From the NCBI RefSeq assembly GCF_963675165.1, contig NC_087389.1, positions 3,134,001 to 3,198,000 on the forward strand: a DNA stretch of 64,000 nucleotides, written 5' to 3'. Below are positions 1 to 11,560 of the stretch, piece after piece (the first letter of the stretch is position 1; the number at the start of each line of letters is the position of its first letter). The notes beneath the pieces are model-generated. The model was not told the origin of the DNA and did not search any database. It was given only the letters and a program-made list of their open reading frames with translations. The position numbers and the translations under genes were made by a program. Source of the stretch: Halichondria panicea. Its lineage: Eukaryota > Porifera > Demospongiae > Suberitida > Halichondriidae.

Positions 1-1208
1 TAGCAGGCGAACACGGCCGGAATAAAGGCCTCGTGTACACTGGGCAGCACCTTCGGATTTTTAACGCATTTCGGGAATTAAGAATTAACTCCTCACAGCA
101 CTAGATGACTTTATGATGTATCGGATTAGATGGGGATGATCTGGAAGGAGGCCTGGTAGTACTCTTGAGAGCTTTGGGGAGGATTTAGTATATCTTTTGG
201 TAACAATGGCAATAAGCATACAAATAAAAGGAACGTACTTTTCTTGCAAGGTAGCACCTGTTTTCAAGAAGAGACTTGGATAGGGTTTGGTCGATTTCCC
301 TAGCGATAACCTACATGTATGGTAGTGTTTGTATGGTAGTGTTTGCAATGAAATATTAAAAAAATGGGTGCTAACTTCAACGTATACACGTCTCGTAATT
401 GCCGGTGAAACCGCACTTCCTTGTTTGGAAGCGACTAAGTGCTTGCAAACCTGTATTGTGCATAACACGTGTAGGGATTCAACTACTTTTATATGGAAAT
501 GCCAAACGTGGTCAGCCGCTCCTTCTCTTATTTATGGGCTCCTGGTTTTATGCCATACTTTTAACCATGGTTACCTGTATTTCTGTGGTCTGTGGGAGGA
601 GTGGGAGGAGTGTCTCAGGAAACACTATTTGTATTTGAGCAGCATGTTCATGAACAGCTGGGTTTTGCGGCAACTACTATCACCAGGTTCTTTGGTTTGA
701 GGTTCTTTGGTGTTTGGAATCCTTTGGTGTTTGAGAAAGTGTGATATGGTGATATGGCTGCAACTGCTGCAACTGCTGCAACTGGTGAGTAGGGTTTAAA
801 ATTTCGTGCAATTTAATATTATTTTGTCTTCTTTGGAAAATTTCGCGGTATTAAATTTCGTGAAAGTGTGAAAGTTAAATTAAGAGGGTGTGGCATTGGC
901 ATTTATCTCGCGTAGTTGAGTTCTATCATCATGGATACATTCTCCATAGCATCGATGAGGCTACCATGTCTATCAGGGTACATGGAACATGGAATGCATT
1001 AGTAGGGGAGTGCAAGAGCAGGAACTGCTGTTGTTGTAGGGCATGCTCTCTATTTCTAAGAAGAAGTGGCTCAACAATAACAGCAGAAGATATTCTACAG
1101 ATCTTCCCCAAGGGGGCCCGTGTATGCTCACTTTTTCTGGACAGCGTCAAAATATTAATAAGGTAAAAGCCCTCATTGCTGAGGTGGTACAGGTAGTAGT
1201 AAGAAGGA
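1..1208. other. No gene recognised; short tandem duplications
   Basis: I see no convincing coding sequence. The open frames are short and match nothing I know. Exact tandem duplications lie at 316-343 (14-bp unit) and 592-609 (9 bp), and a 9-bp CTGCAACTG unit is repeated three times near 759-785. Confidence 0.5.
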
Positions 1209-1735
1209 TGCAACAGGTGATATTGATGTGGATATGCCTGCAAAACGGCCAGCCCTATGCAGTGATGTTTGGACAAACCTCGAAAATATTACTTTGTATA
1301 TGGAAGACAAACAGACAAACAGAAGATCCTTGGAAATGATCTATTAAATGACGATTATATCACAGCACAGAATTTGTTAAAGAGACAGTTCCCTTCACCA
1401 GTTGGACATACTGTGTACGATAATTGGGTATGCAACAATTTCTCCACTGCCGTGGTAATCACTGGATTACTGTCAGCACGTTAGGATGTGCTAAAGGTGA
1501 AATTAACATTTTTGATTCAATATTCTCTTCACTCGATAAAGATATTCTGAGCAACATTTTCAAAAACAATAGCCTTTGTTTCAAGAACGCTGATGTTCAC
1601 AAACAGAAAGGACTGTGGTCTTTTTGCCATAGCTTTTGCAACGCATCTTGCTATGCTAATGGTACTAGTCCCACCTGTGTTTCATTTGATCAAAGTTCAT
1701 TTGATCAAAGTAGTCATCTTGTATCATGCATTAGC
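1209..1735 (+). pseudogene. Ulp1-like cysteine protease (C48 type) fragment, frame-broken
   Basis: Three reading frames together resemble the C-terminal domain of Ulp1/SENP-like cysteine peptidases as found in repeat-associated animal proteins. A segment ending 'NDDYITAQNLLKRQFP' (about 1345-1395) is followed by 'HCRGNHWITVST', with the likely catalytic His codon at 1460-1462, then 'INIFDSIFSSLD', and in another frame 'KDCGLFAIAFATHLA', with the likely catalytic Cys codon at 1614-1616. The order His then Cys fits the C48 family. Frames change near 1306-1321 (an 8-bp tandem duplication) and near 1600, and a 15-bp duplication lies at 1681-1710. No start is visible, so this is the 3' part of a gene. 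In this setting it more likely comes from a transposon than from a cellular deSUMOylase, but that is inference. Confidence 0.5.
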
Positions 1736-1979
1736 CCATTAGCCTATCAATTTATTTCCTATGCTGTAAAATTGTTGATACCATTCCATCCCAGAACATG
1801 ATATAAACATAAAACTATTTTATTATTATAAGTCCAGAATTTCTAAATGCAATTGATGATGATTTCAGGATGAGATTCGAATCGATTGCCGTTCAATCAC
1901 ACTTAACCTTAAATCAACAGGTTCCTCGGTTCCACTCTCTAGTTGCTTGCAAACGATATCACCACACCACTCCTGAAAT

Positions 1980-2531
1980 TTATACAGAATAAATACATGT
2001 TTTTCTTTAAAAATCCATATCTTATGAACCATACATTGAAATCACTCGTAACTATTTCCTACAGGTAGCCCAGACCCCGGGGGTACCATGACATCATCAT
2101 CGTTACCTAGCAACTGACCACCCCCAACTAATTAGCGATTGTTTACAAACATTCACAATTATGTACAAAACAATATTATACGAAGTTGTACAAATGCTTA
2201 CCAGATCCAGAAACTTGGTCCAGCTCCTTCAGGCTCCTTATTTTAGCTTGAGGTAGCTTCCTACCTAGCTACGATCCCAGTCACTGTCCTCTCACTCTAC
2301 AAGGCCATAAGCATCGATATATTATCACTGTCTAGCAGCTCTAGAACCCCACTGAGGTTGTACTACGAAGATCTTGAAGTCATCATCAAACGGTCACTTT
2401 TCTTTCGACAGTACTGCACGAAGCGTACCTCGAAGCAAGATGTTGAAAATATCACGTGAAAGAGCAGCTCAATGCGCATGTGCTGGTACCTACAGCGTGC
2501 AAAACATATGTCGTCCAAAGCCGGGAAAGGG
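1980..2531 (-). mobile_element. TTAA-family element, copy 1 (inverted, left end lost)
   Basis: On the minus strand this copy starts with CCCTTTCCCGGCTTTG (right end at 2531) and runs through the same sequence as the copy at 27278-28073. Shared blocks include GTAGGTACCAGCACATGCGC and AAAAGTGACCGTTTGATGA, and at the other end GTTGCTAGGTAACGATGATG and CTACCTGTAGGAAATAGTT (plus-strand complement near 2060-2120). The terminal repeat at the low-coordinate end is missing. The TTAA flank seen at 27274 has decayed here to TTCA. The family looks like a non-autonomous cut-and-paste element. Confidence 0.6.
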
Positions 2532-4624
2532 TTCAATCAAGTGGTTGAAGCCTGTCAGTACAGTTAGCTGGAATGACCACATACAAAATACAATTTCAAT
2601 TTTCTTCTAACAATCTACTCTACGAACATTGTCAACCAAATGCCCTTTGAATCGGATGATCAGACGCAAGGTTCAATTTAGAACGTGTTTCAGTCACATA
2701 AGGAACTATAATCTTTGTTATATAATCAATCAGGCTGTGCAAGTTATGTGCCAATTTTCAGGAAAATAAATCTTCGGAACCTTGGCTGTAGTGGTAGAAA
2801 CCTTCCAGATAAAGAGCATCCAAACACAGCGGTGATTTGCCTTTTATCACAATTTCGTTCCCAATTAATGCATCTGGGATGTCTTCCATTTTTACTACAC
2901 ACTTCACATCATTGCAAAAGTCGTACATGTACGTTGATATACATGTACGTTGATATCATTATTATTAGCTACTACTATAAAACTACTTGGTGAGCAGCTC
3001 TGTGTCTGTGTCGAGTGTATGGAGGGTCCATGTAATTTCCTTCTCCCCTGGACACCATCGACCCATCGACCGGAGAGTAGCATGAAGTCGTGAGTTTGAA
3101 GGACTATACTGAAGGACTATACTGCAAGCTTATCAAGCCATTCTATGTAGCACTTAGATACATAATAACCAATGTACTTTGCTCCACAGCAGGGAAAGAG
3201 AAAAGTTAGCTTAACTCAATAAAAATTGGAAACAGAGTAAAGACAGAGCTTGTCACTCTCCCAGCTTCTGAGTGAGCTAGAAACAGACACAGAACGATCA
3301 ACCACAACGATAACCACCCACAACGATCAACCACGAAAATATATGAGAGCGCAAAATATAACGCTGACCTTTTACACAGGGGGGCCTGGTCGTTTCCAAT
3401 CCTTACAGACAACAGTAGGAGGGATTGGAAACAAAAATGTTTGCGTGAAACACTCAGCGTTATAGGGTGCTACAAAGGATTATTTTTATAGTCAGCAGGC
3501 TCATTACCTGCTCACTTTGATTTTTCTAAAAAGTAAAGAGAATCTAGCTTGACTAAGCCACTCAGCCACTAAACAAATAAATGCTATAAAAAAAAGAATA
3601 GCTCTTACTATGAACCGTGGTGTGTCTAAAAGTATACTGAAACAGGAGCAAACGTTTATGAACAGTATAGCTTATCCGTCGCCAAGTCAAGCAATGTACT
3701 TTGACATAGAGTAATTAACTCAAAAGATAACGCTAGAGTACCTCCCAGCTTTTGAGTGATCGCTAGTGGATAGGAGCAACCACAAAAATATTTGCGAGCG
3801 CGAAATATAATGCGGAGTGTTCCTTTAACACAGTGGGGCCTGGTCGTTTCAAATCCGGCTTGCTCGTGTCTTCATGATCAGGCTCGATCACTGCTCATCT
3901 TTGGTCACTGCTCATCTTTGGCTCCCTTTGTCAGTCCTGCTGACAACACGCCCAAAGAACTTATCGAGTGAGCTACTTCACGACATCATCCCTGTTTTTA
4001 TAGCACTAGTTCCTCAAGAACAAGCCAAGACCCTCTGGTTGAGTACCAAATTTACTTGGGTAATAAGACTTCCCTCCAAATTTACTTGGGTAGGTAACAT
4101 AGCATGATGAGTCACAATGTACCGTGAGCGGCGAGAGTAGAGTGAGGTGGGCCCTACGCAGTGGCAGTGATATGAGGTCTATGAGGTCTTTGAGTATTAA
4201 CTGTGTATAGGGCATACAATATGGCTGAGCACCTACCCCTCTGACTCGAGCGACCTGAACTAGACAGAGATTGACCCGTAGCCGTCTCTCCATTCGTCCC
4301 ATTTGTCCTCGGGGAAGCGTTGCCCGTGGTCCCGGTAAAAAGAATAATCAAGTCCTCAAAGATATCTCAGGAGGAGGAAAAAAGAGAGTGACGGGATCCC
4401 TGTACCGTACTGAGTTGGGTACAAGCATTTAGCCTTTATGCAGCGGTGGCTACTCGTGCTATAAAACGTGCTATAAAATTACGTATGGCTACTCGTTGAT
4501 AGCTATAAAACATCTTTAAGAGGGTGAGAGGAATTTCCCACCAAATTTGGTCTGTCTCCGCAGACACACCTATGAGTTGTGAAATGCGAAATGCAGGTTG
4601 GTGCGAAATGCAGGTTGGTGGTGT
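2532..4624. other. Non-coding stretch with many short tandem duplications
   Basis: No gene is supported. Exact tandem duplications occur at 2925-2956 (16 bp), 3056-3071 (8), 3098-3123 (13), 3888-3921 (17), 4172-4189 (9), 4455-4478 (12) and 4586-4619 (17). Two related blocks near 3206-3480 and 3720-3860 share 'ACTCTCCCAGCTTCTGAGTG'-like sequence and a GGGGCCTGGTCGTTTC motif, so an old approximately 500-bp duplication or dispersed repeat is present. Confidence 0.5.
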
Positions 4625-5056
4625 GATCATATCAGGACATGGAGGACATTTTTGTCCCTGCAGGATTTATATTGAGAATGAATTAAAACATTGGAAATAC
4701 AGAACAATTGTAACCAACCATCTTATTCTGCATCTTGTTAGCTACGTGCTCATACAAAGTTTGTCTAACTGACATAAAAGCTGTCTCTGCCGTTTTGGAA
4801 ATAAGCATGGGTGATTTTTACTGTACTTTTACCATAGGCTACCACTTCCTAAAAATATTTCTCTAATTACAGGCATGAGGAAACATTTTGTAAGCCTGAA
4901 CATTTTGTAAGCCTGAGTAATATTGAACAGGATATGACCTAAGGGTACAGCAAATCTAGTTTAAGTTTTTGAAGCTGCGTTTACCTGCCGATTGATTTTT
5001 TCTGAGGGAACTAGTATCCAGTGAGCCAGCACGTTTACCTAAGGTGTGAACCAGCT
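4625..5056 (+). repeat. Dispersed 400-bp repeat, copy 1
   Basis: Closely matches 58162-58556 in the same orientation; both end in the block ending GTGTGAACCAGCTAC. Copies differ mostly by indels: this copy has 'ACATTTTGTAAGCCTGA' twice in tandem (4883-4916) where the other has it once, and two other inserted stretches near 4955-5010. No coding potential or terminal inverted repeat was recognised, so the class is unknown. Confidence 0.8.
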
Positions 5057-5271
5057 ACCAAAGTGTCAACAATAGTACCATGGACCTATGGACCTCTTAT
5101 CAACAGTTCTATCTCTTTTCTCATCCTCTACCCCCAACCTACACTCATACCTCATCCCAAAGTAAGTAATGGTGTATAGCTAGCTATAATAGCACCATGC
5201 ATCTGATCTGAATCATGAGCTAGTTAAGCAGATGAGTTATTGCTTAAAATGCTCAACTCCTTTCATACAGC

Positions 5272-5870
5272 CAAATTCTGTTTGACATCGCCAGTGAGTC
5301 CTCAACAAGTCTCAATGAAGGCACTGTTCGTGATTGGCTACTGCAATGTGGAATAACTTCAGACCGACTCGCTACTTTGTTAACCAATAGAGTTAACTAT
5401 GTAGCCCGAAACTCCACACTGCCTGTGGGAAAGAGGAAGCAAATGTGGGAAATGATAATCTTCGTACACCTCTAAGGGAGGTCCAAGCATCGAGTGATTT
5501 GTCTAGGAGGAAGAGGCGAACCGAGCAATATTCTAAGAGGCATGAACGGCGACTCAAGAAGCAGCGGAGTTCAAATGCTCTCACGTTTCTGGGTGATGAA
5601 GGTTTTGTGCCAGTAGGCGTCTCTGTTGTGAACAAAGAAGAACAAAGAAGACGGATCACTACTGAGTGAAGAATTTGTGGGAAAATCAGAAGAAGAACTG
5701 ATACATATGATGCTGTATGTACCACATATCTGGACAAGCATACCATGAGATGGCAGCAATATGTAAACAAAATAATGCCAAGGCACTATAGACTTAAAAA
5801 AATAATCAATGAATTGAACTCGTTGTGGAATCTTTCTCTAACGCCAGAGGGAACCTTTGAGGCCAAACAT
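5272..5870 (+). pseudogene. Fragment of a multi-exon, transposase-like gene of unknown name
   Basis: A plausible exon starts after the acceptor at 5271 and encodes 'EGTVRDWLLQCGITSDRL' and further residues to about 5450. A basic coiled segment follows ('RRKRRTEQYSKRHERRLKK', about 5505-5565), then 'LTFLGDEGFVPVGVSVVN' (about 5580-5634), and in other frames 'MRWQQYVNKIMPRHYRLK' (about 5745-5800) and 'NSLWNLSLTPEGTFEA'. The last two resemble a repeat protein family I recall from sponges and cnidarians but cannot name. A 10-bp tandem duplication at 5630-5649 coincides with the loss of frame. No function is assigned. Confidence 0.35.
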
Positions 5871-6787
5871 GCTTGGAAATAATGGCGAGAGTTGTAATTA
5901 CATGTCATACAGGTTACACATTTATGTCAATGCATAATTATTTAGATACATGTCATACACGTTACACATGTTTATTTATGTCAATGCAAATGCATAAGTT
6001 ATTTATTAGGAAGAGCCTTAGGAAGGGATTTTAAGTTGTCATAAGTCATATACACACGAGTGTTTTTAGTTATTCCTGATACGCTATCGTAGCGTAGTGG
6101 TTGGTAAATTCAGGAAGTGGTGGAGGTATTCTTAATTGAGTGTTGATTGACGTTCCTTGTTCTAGTTCTAGAATATCATCGCCTCCCTTTGTGTAATATT
6201 TTCAACGTAGGCATAGTTGTTGGAATACATGTCTCATGTCAAAGCCCTCCTCACTTCCTCACTTCGACAAATAAGGAGCGGATTTGTTGTCCCCGATTTT
6301 TACGTTCCGAGTTGAATACATATCTCTCCCAACCAAAGCCAAATGTTCTGTACTCTACGTAGTGTTGTTATTATTGCTTCTGGCAGAGTCAATTTGAAGG
6401 TTCTTTCTCATGGCCAGTAATGAACACACAGTTGCAGACATACCGAATTTACTCTAATATAACAGTTATAAATATATTCATAGTGTTACGTCATTCATTT
6501 CAGTGTCATATCCTGTTTCATGACACAACAGTCATCATAACTATAATTAATAAAGCATCATGTCAAAGAGAGAGAGACCCAGTCAAGGATTCTACACATT
6601 TCTCAACTCTCTTAGCTCTGTAGATACTTCAACTTAGCTTTAGCAGAGTCTCAGAACTACCTCCTGGGGTTTTCCAAGTAGAACATATCTTTCATCATAT
6701 AGAAAAGCCAAGGTATAGAAAAGCCAAGGTATAGTGCAGTCAGTTTGTACATAGATGTATCATGCATGGTTTGTATAAATGTTACAG
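5871..6787. other. No gene recognised
   Basis: AT-rich sequence without supported exons. Tandem duplications lie at 6250-6265 (8 bp) and 6698-6729 (16 bp, TATAGAAAAGCCAAGG twice). Near 5905-5965 a TGTCATACAGGTTACACAT-like block is repeated about 45 bp apart. Confidence 0.45.
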
Positions 6788-6917
6788 GTTATGAATATTT
6801 CTTATGATATGCATACACGCATGAAACAGAAAGGAACTGAGTATTTAGTCAAGTGGTCAGGCTATCCATTGAGCGAGTCGTCCTGGGTCCCTGTTGAAGA
6901 TCTTAATCTGCCGTTCA
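6788..6917 (+). CDS. Chromodomain exon
   Basis: A 130-bp exon lies between an acceptor (TTACAG at 6782-6787) and a donor (GTAAGTGC at 6918). It encodes 'MKQKGTEYLVKWSGYP' then 'SESSWVPVEDL', which matches the core of the chromodomain: the EYLVKW strand, the G-Y turn and a second Trp of the aromatic cage. The first cage residue would lie upstream and is not identifiable. Chromodomains occur in heterochromatin proteins and at the end of some LTR-retrotransposon integrases; neither partner was found nearby, so the parent gene is unknown. The following 700 bp has no clear continuation. Confidence 0.6.
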
Positions 6918-7654
6918 GTAAGTGCAGCAGTGATTCTAACACTTACTATACATTATAATTATTATCTACTCACTCAGATGTTACCTTTATCCACAACCAG
7001 GTCGTGGACGAAAATGTGGGCAGGTTCCTGTTGGAAGTTGTACGCAGTTTAAGTGCCAATTTTCTGTACATTTTAAATTAGATGTTTTAGATACTTATTT
7101 AGTGGTAAAGGTAGAAGTGTGCCACGTACTAGTAGTAAATCATTTGATTTAACAGATTTTTGTTTAGATTTTTTTGTTGGCAATTGGCATACTGTGTACG
7201 ATGCTGTGTGGACTTTCCAATCGTGATGAACTCTAAACTTAGGTATGGACCAAGATGTTATGCAAAAGTGAAGTTGTATGTATGTGTTAATTTGTGCAAG
7301 AAACGTTGTTGATTAAACGATTAATAATAAATTTTTATTGGGAAGGTCAACACACACACAGGTTTTACAGCTAACCATCACAGGTATATAGACCTATATT
7401 ATATGCCACAAAGTGCCTAAATTATTAATTATTCAACCATAACATATAGAGACTGGATCAACACGCGAGGTCCGACTCATAGCTAATCCTTATGTGTCTC
7501 TACAATATTATAGTTGACATGGACAATTAACCTATATGCTCAAATAATACACAATTATATCAACACATACAATTACTTCACTACAAGCATGCATGCCGGT
7601 AACAGATATTAGTCTAATCAAGTTGTTCAATAATTTCCAAAATGCAAGGCCGAC
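6918..7654. other. Intron or intergenic sequence
   Basis: No second exon of the chromodomain gene could be assigned with confidence. The stretch is AT-rich with no obvious repeat structure. Confidence 0.4.
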
Positions 7655-8368
7655 TACAACTATGGTACTGAAGACATTGCTTGATTAATACACTGACTTG
7701 ATAGTAGCATCCTCTTAAATATTCTTCCTAGAGAAAACATATCACTGCTGATGCTTTGTTTAACTAGACCATCTCTGAGGTCTGGAGCTATCTGGGTATG
7801 GTTTACTTTGTGTTCAGCTCATTCAAGTGGTAGGAACGAGCAGCAGAAACAAAACACGCTTTCCCAAAATCAACTATGTATGGCCCAAGACAATGTTGTC
7901 ATGTTTCAAATCATTATGTAAAATCTTTTTAGAATGAATATATTCCAAAGCTTTTGCGAGGCAAAGTAAGCAATCGATCACTATGTAAGACATAACCAGC
8001 GCTCTCATGTTGATACTAATCCCAAAACAATGTGGGGTAAAGTCACCTGTATTTAACGAAGTCAAGATACTAGTGATTGCATTAATGGATGTAACCGAAT
8101 CAAATTTTTTGACACAAACATCAAAGCGATTCTTGAACACCATACGTGTACACGACCCAAAACGACCACTGCCGATACAAATGTCAGCTGTTGTAGGATT
8201 CTTTAAAGTGACCAATATATGAATGCGGAAAATATATGAATGCGGAAAAACTTCCAGACCGGTTTGGGAGAAATTGAGTGACTAATGGATGCTAGTACTG
8301 GATTGGTCGACTTAATTTTACAAGAACTGGTACTAGCTAGTTTCACTGCTTCACTCTTATTGATCTTC
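7655..8368 (-). pseudogene. Protein kinase domain exon, frame-broken
   Basis: Read on the minus strand from the acceptor at 8369-8370, this exon gives an N-lobe with 'CIGSGRFGSC' (glycine loop), 'VCVKKF' (beta-3 Lys), 'HSKKILHNDLKHDNIVLG' (catalytic loop, HND instead of HRD), then in another frame 'VDFGKA' (DFG, about 7863-7871) and, near 7690-7775, 'IAPDLRDGLVKQSISSDMF' (activation-segment end, with SD of subdomain IX). The order of subdomains is that of a eukaryotic protein kinase. Frames shift at least three times; the first coincides with the 17-bp tandem duplication at 8215-8248, the second lies just before DFG. The C-lobe ends early, at a stop near 7655. Most residues needed for catalysis are present, but the gene as written cannot make a full kinase. 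It resembles lineage-expanded sponge kinases, which is a memory-based impression. Confidence 0.65.
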
Positions 8369-8575
8369 CTGCGATAAAAGAACACATAATTACACATATA
8401 TAGCGTAAGTTAGTTCACCTCTATTTAAGGCAACCCTCTAAATAAGCGACACTTGCCCATAATTATAGCACTATTAATTAATTTTGTGTGTGTACATTAA
8501 AACTGCATGTTGTACTTTTGCAAAACGTTCTTATTTAAACGTTATTATTTAAAAGTGTCGTTTTAAATCGGGTAC

Positions 8576-8721
8576 CTGCGATACTCCAGGGCCTTTCCTC
8601 GCAACTCTTGATACCGTTTCTCAGCTGATCTGTTTAGGTCTTTCTGTATCTTCAATTCTCTCTCCACTCTCAGTGCCTTTGACCTAGACTTAGATGATAA
8701 TGAGCTCTGCTGATCAGTCAT
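8576..8721 (-). CDS. First exon of the kinase gene (coiled, charged N-terminus)
   Basis: The minus strand has ATG at 8721 and an open frame of 48 codons rich in Lys, Arg, Glu and Ser ('RELKIQKDLNRSAEKRYQE'), ending at a donor GTACCC at 8575. Joining its phase to the acceptor at 8369 keeps the frame into the kinase exon, which supports one gene read from 8721 downward with an intron of about 206 bp. Function of the segment is unknown; a short coiled coil is likely. Confidence 0.5.
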
Positions 8722-8879
8722 TTAAGCTGCCATAGAGGTACTAGGCACCGCCAAAAGCAAGGCCAAAGGTGATCTGAGCTCTGTGGTCAATAAAGCGTGG
8801 GTGTATGAATAGCTCGCCCAGCCCAGCCCACGTTAATTTTAATTGAAAATAATTGCAAAGTTGACCGGCATGGCTGTCT

Positions 8880-9490
8880 CCAAACAACTTCTCCAGGAAG
8901 ACCCAGATCACAACCTCAAGTTGACATAGAGAACCTGTCAGTAACCATTGGTTCCAGTACCACAGACAATATGAAATTTGAAGATTTTAGCGCTGGAGAA
9001 TGTGATGTGCTCTTTACACTTGTGTGCTCTTTACACTAAACCGTCTGCTATACCACTGGCATAAAAATCAAAATGAGCAATTATCAATTATTTACGGAGC
9101 TAGCAAAATTGAGGGTGGTACATCTAGGCTAGCCATAGGTACAGGCAACACTGAACAACGGATCACGGTAGGAGCTAGCAAGCTAATGGGGAGTGTTCGT
9201 AGGGCTAGAGGAGGACGCCAGAGGGAGAGATTGTTGAATGGCAAAAGTAACGAGGCAGAATCGTTTCATGCAATGACTAAAACTACCGGAGAATTAGAAG
9301 ACAAAATTTTCGAGAAGAGCCAGGAAACTCAGCAATTAAAAGAACAACTAAGGGAAAAAGACGAAGAAATTGCGACACTTCTGGAGGAGATGGAAATGGA
9401 ACTTTCATACCCTGACCAACCATCAAACTTCGAAAATAAAGGGAAAAAGATACATGATGTGTCACCTCCAACAAGCCCTCTGGTTTTGTG
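8880..9490 (+). pseudogene. 5' part of a large transposase-like gene: coiled-coil region
   Basis: The frame runs from about 8897 through a segment containing 'IENLSVTIGSSTTDNMKFED' and, after a break, a stretch rich in Arg and Gly ('SVRRARGGRQRERLL') and a coiled coil ('LKEQLREKDEEIATLLEEME'). The break coincides with a near-exact duplication at 9006-9037 (15 of 17 bases repeated). The coiled coil ends at 9490. Position and strand suggest it is the N-terminal part of the gene continued at 10131-11560. Linkage is inferred from adjacency. Confidence 0.4.
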
Positions 9491-10130
9491 AGACATTTGG
9501 ATTAACACCAGACTTTATAAACTTAAAGAAAACTGCCACTGGTTCGCCTGTGAAAATGGCGCTCAGCACACCTACATGTACTACTATTACTACTTCTTTG
9601 ACCACAGAAGAAGTCCAAATTTTACCGATTATTCTATTCTCCAATTCCCAAGCTATAGCCTATTATTCTCAGTGATTTAGCCCATTATTCTCATAAAAAA
9701 AATTCATTATTCTTCATTAAAATCACAATAAAAATCATCTTTTGATAAAATAATTGCAACACAAGGAAGTCTCTAGATAATGATATAATAATGTACATAG
9801 TCCTGGAAGAGTATTATCTTGCTGATATGTCTCTACTTGTTGGAACTGGAATTGGCTTCAGTAGGTTCAGTAATCTAATCTCTTCAGATTCCATATAAAG
9901 TACTAGTAGTCTACTATACTGTCTATGGTCTGTCTTTACCGGTAAGGCTAGCTAGCTGCAGTCTAGCCCAGAGTACAATAACAATGGTAATTGTGCTTTA
10001 TTTAGAATGCTAGCCACGTGGCATAATTATTCCCACCCACTCTACCGTTTATTCCCGCATAATTCCTAATGCTCCAAGCTACCTATTATTCTCAATCGCC
10101 GCATCCCTACATACGCATCCCTACATACTA

Positions 10131-11560
10131 GACAGATTTGCAGTCAGTGATGAAGCTTACCACGAATTAAGTTCTTCATTGGACCTACCACCTTTACATC
10201 ACCTTTACATCATATTAAACGAAAACGATTAGCTCTAAACAGCACAGTTGAAATTCAAAGGTTAGCTGGAATACGGCTTAATACATCAAGGGGCTTATTG
10301 CCCAGTGACGGGAAAAATTTAAGAATGAGTCACAAAAATGGTAATTATAAACATTCAAGAATTGACTTATCAATTTTTACACAGGTATCTGCCGGTAAAA
10401 TAGTTGCCAGTCCAATTGGTGATGGTGCTCGTCTCACTAAATCCTCGGGAGTCATCTTATTGTCTTTCTCCTTTCCGGGCTTGCATGAGAACGGTTCTCT
10501 CTGGACATGGTATTTTCCATAATTAATGTTGTATACTAAATATATTTACCTTGTTCAAAAATTAGGAAACCACACATTTGCTGGGCTGAAGGCAGGAGAG
10601 TCATACGAGAACATTTGCACTGGATTTTCCGAAGTATTCCTCGAATTAAATTCCCTCATAGAAAATCCGGCAGGTGGGACACAGTACAATTTGGAGTTCC
10701 TTCTCGGAGGTGACTATCATAATAATTATATGAAGCTCACATGCATGATTGACAGTTTCTATTACTTATGATGGGGATAAATCAAGCTACTTCCAATCAC
10801 TCCTGTATTTGGTGTAATGTCGTATTTGGTGTAATGTCGACAGGTATGTGAGAACAAAGTAGTGTTAAATACACTTAGCTTATCTCTTTCACAGGTGGAA
10901 TATTGCCGTTGACATAGATACTTACACATCAACCACTCAGCAAGCAAGCACGCACCCACGCACCCTCGATAAAATTAAAAACTGTGCTAAACTTCCCAAA
11001 AACAAACCTACGAGCGAACGATTGGGTGTTCAGCATACTCCAATACTAAATATTGAACCAGACCACACGTAGTTCCAGACGAACTACATCTAACTTTAGC
11101 AGATGTACTGATACGAAATCTTATTAATCACGTAGTAACTAGTATCCGCAAACAACGTAAAGGAACAGACTATACACGAACATACCTTAATAAAGAACAT
11201 ACCTTAATAAAATAGAAAGAGCAGCATCAGAAAGAGCAGCATCAGAATTTGGAATAACATTTTGAATTTGGGAAGCAAAAGGGGCGGATGGCAAACCCTC
11301 GGGCAAGTTTGAATGGACTTCAATCAGAGGGAACGATGTATTGATTCTCCTCCAGTGCCTTCCTGCCAAGTTTGCTGAGTTTGCTGTGGAGGAAATTCAA
11401 GGGAAAATGGCAAGAGTAATGGCAAGAGTATGGATTGTAAGGGATCGCATGTAAAATTACAAATATAATTCATCCTTTCTATTTTCACAGGAGTTTTACC
11501 AACTCTACCGAACAAGTGATGGTGGTAGTTGATGGTAGTAACTGTTGTAATCATTCGTGA
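10131..11560 (+). pseudogene. Transposase-like gene body (DDE-like, family unnamed), several exons
   Basis: Successive pieces resemble one repeat protein family known to me from sponge and cnidarian genomes: 'RFAVSDEAYHELSSSLDLPP' (10131-10195), 'SPIGDGARLTKSSGVILLSF' (about 10410-10470), 'GNHTFAGLKAGESYE' (10566-10610), 'LEFLLGGDYHNNYMKL' (about 10690-10740), 'QATSNHSCIWCNV' (about 10781-10820), a segment near 10960-11070 ending in an 'IEPDH' motif, and 'FEWTSIRGNDVLILLQCLP' (about 11305-11360). The acidic residues in GDGAR and GGDY and the CxWC pair could be parts of an RNase H-like DDE core; this is inference. Frame changes match tandem duplications at 10189-10210 (11 bp), 10805-10838 (17), 11178-11211 (17), 11215-11244 (15) and 11406-11429 (12). 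Confidence 0.45.
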
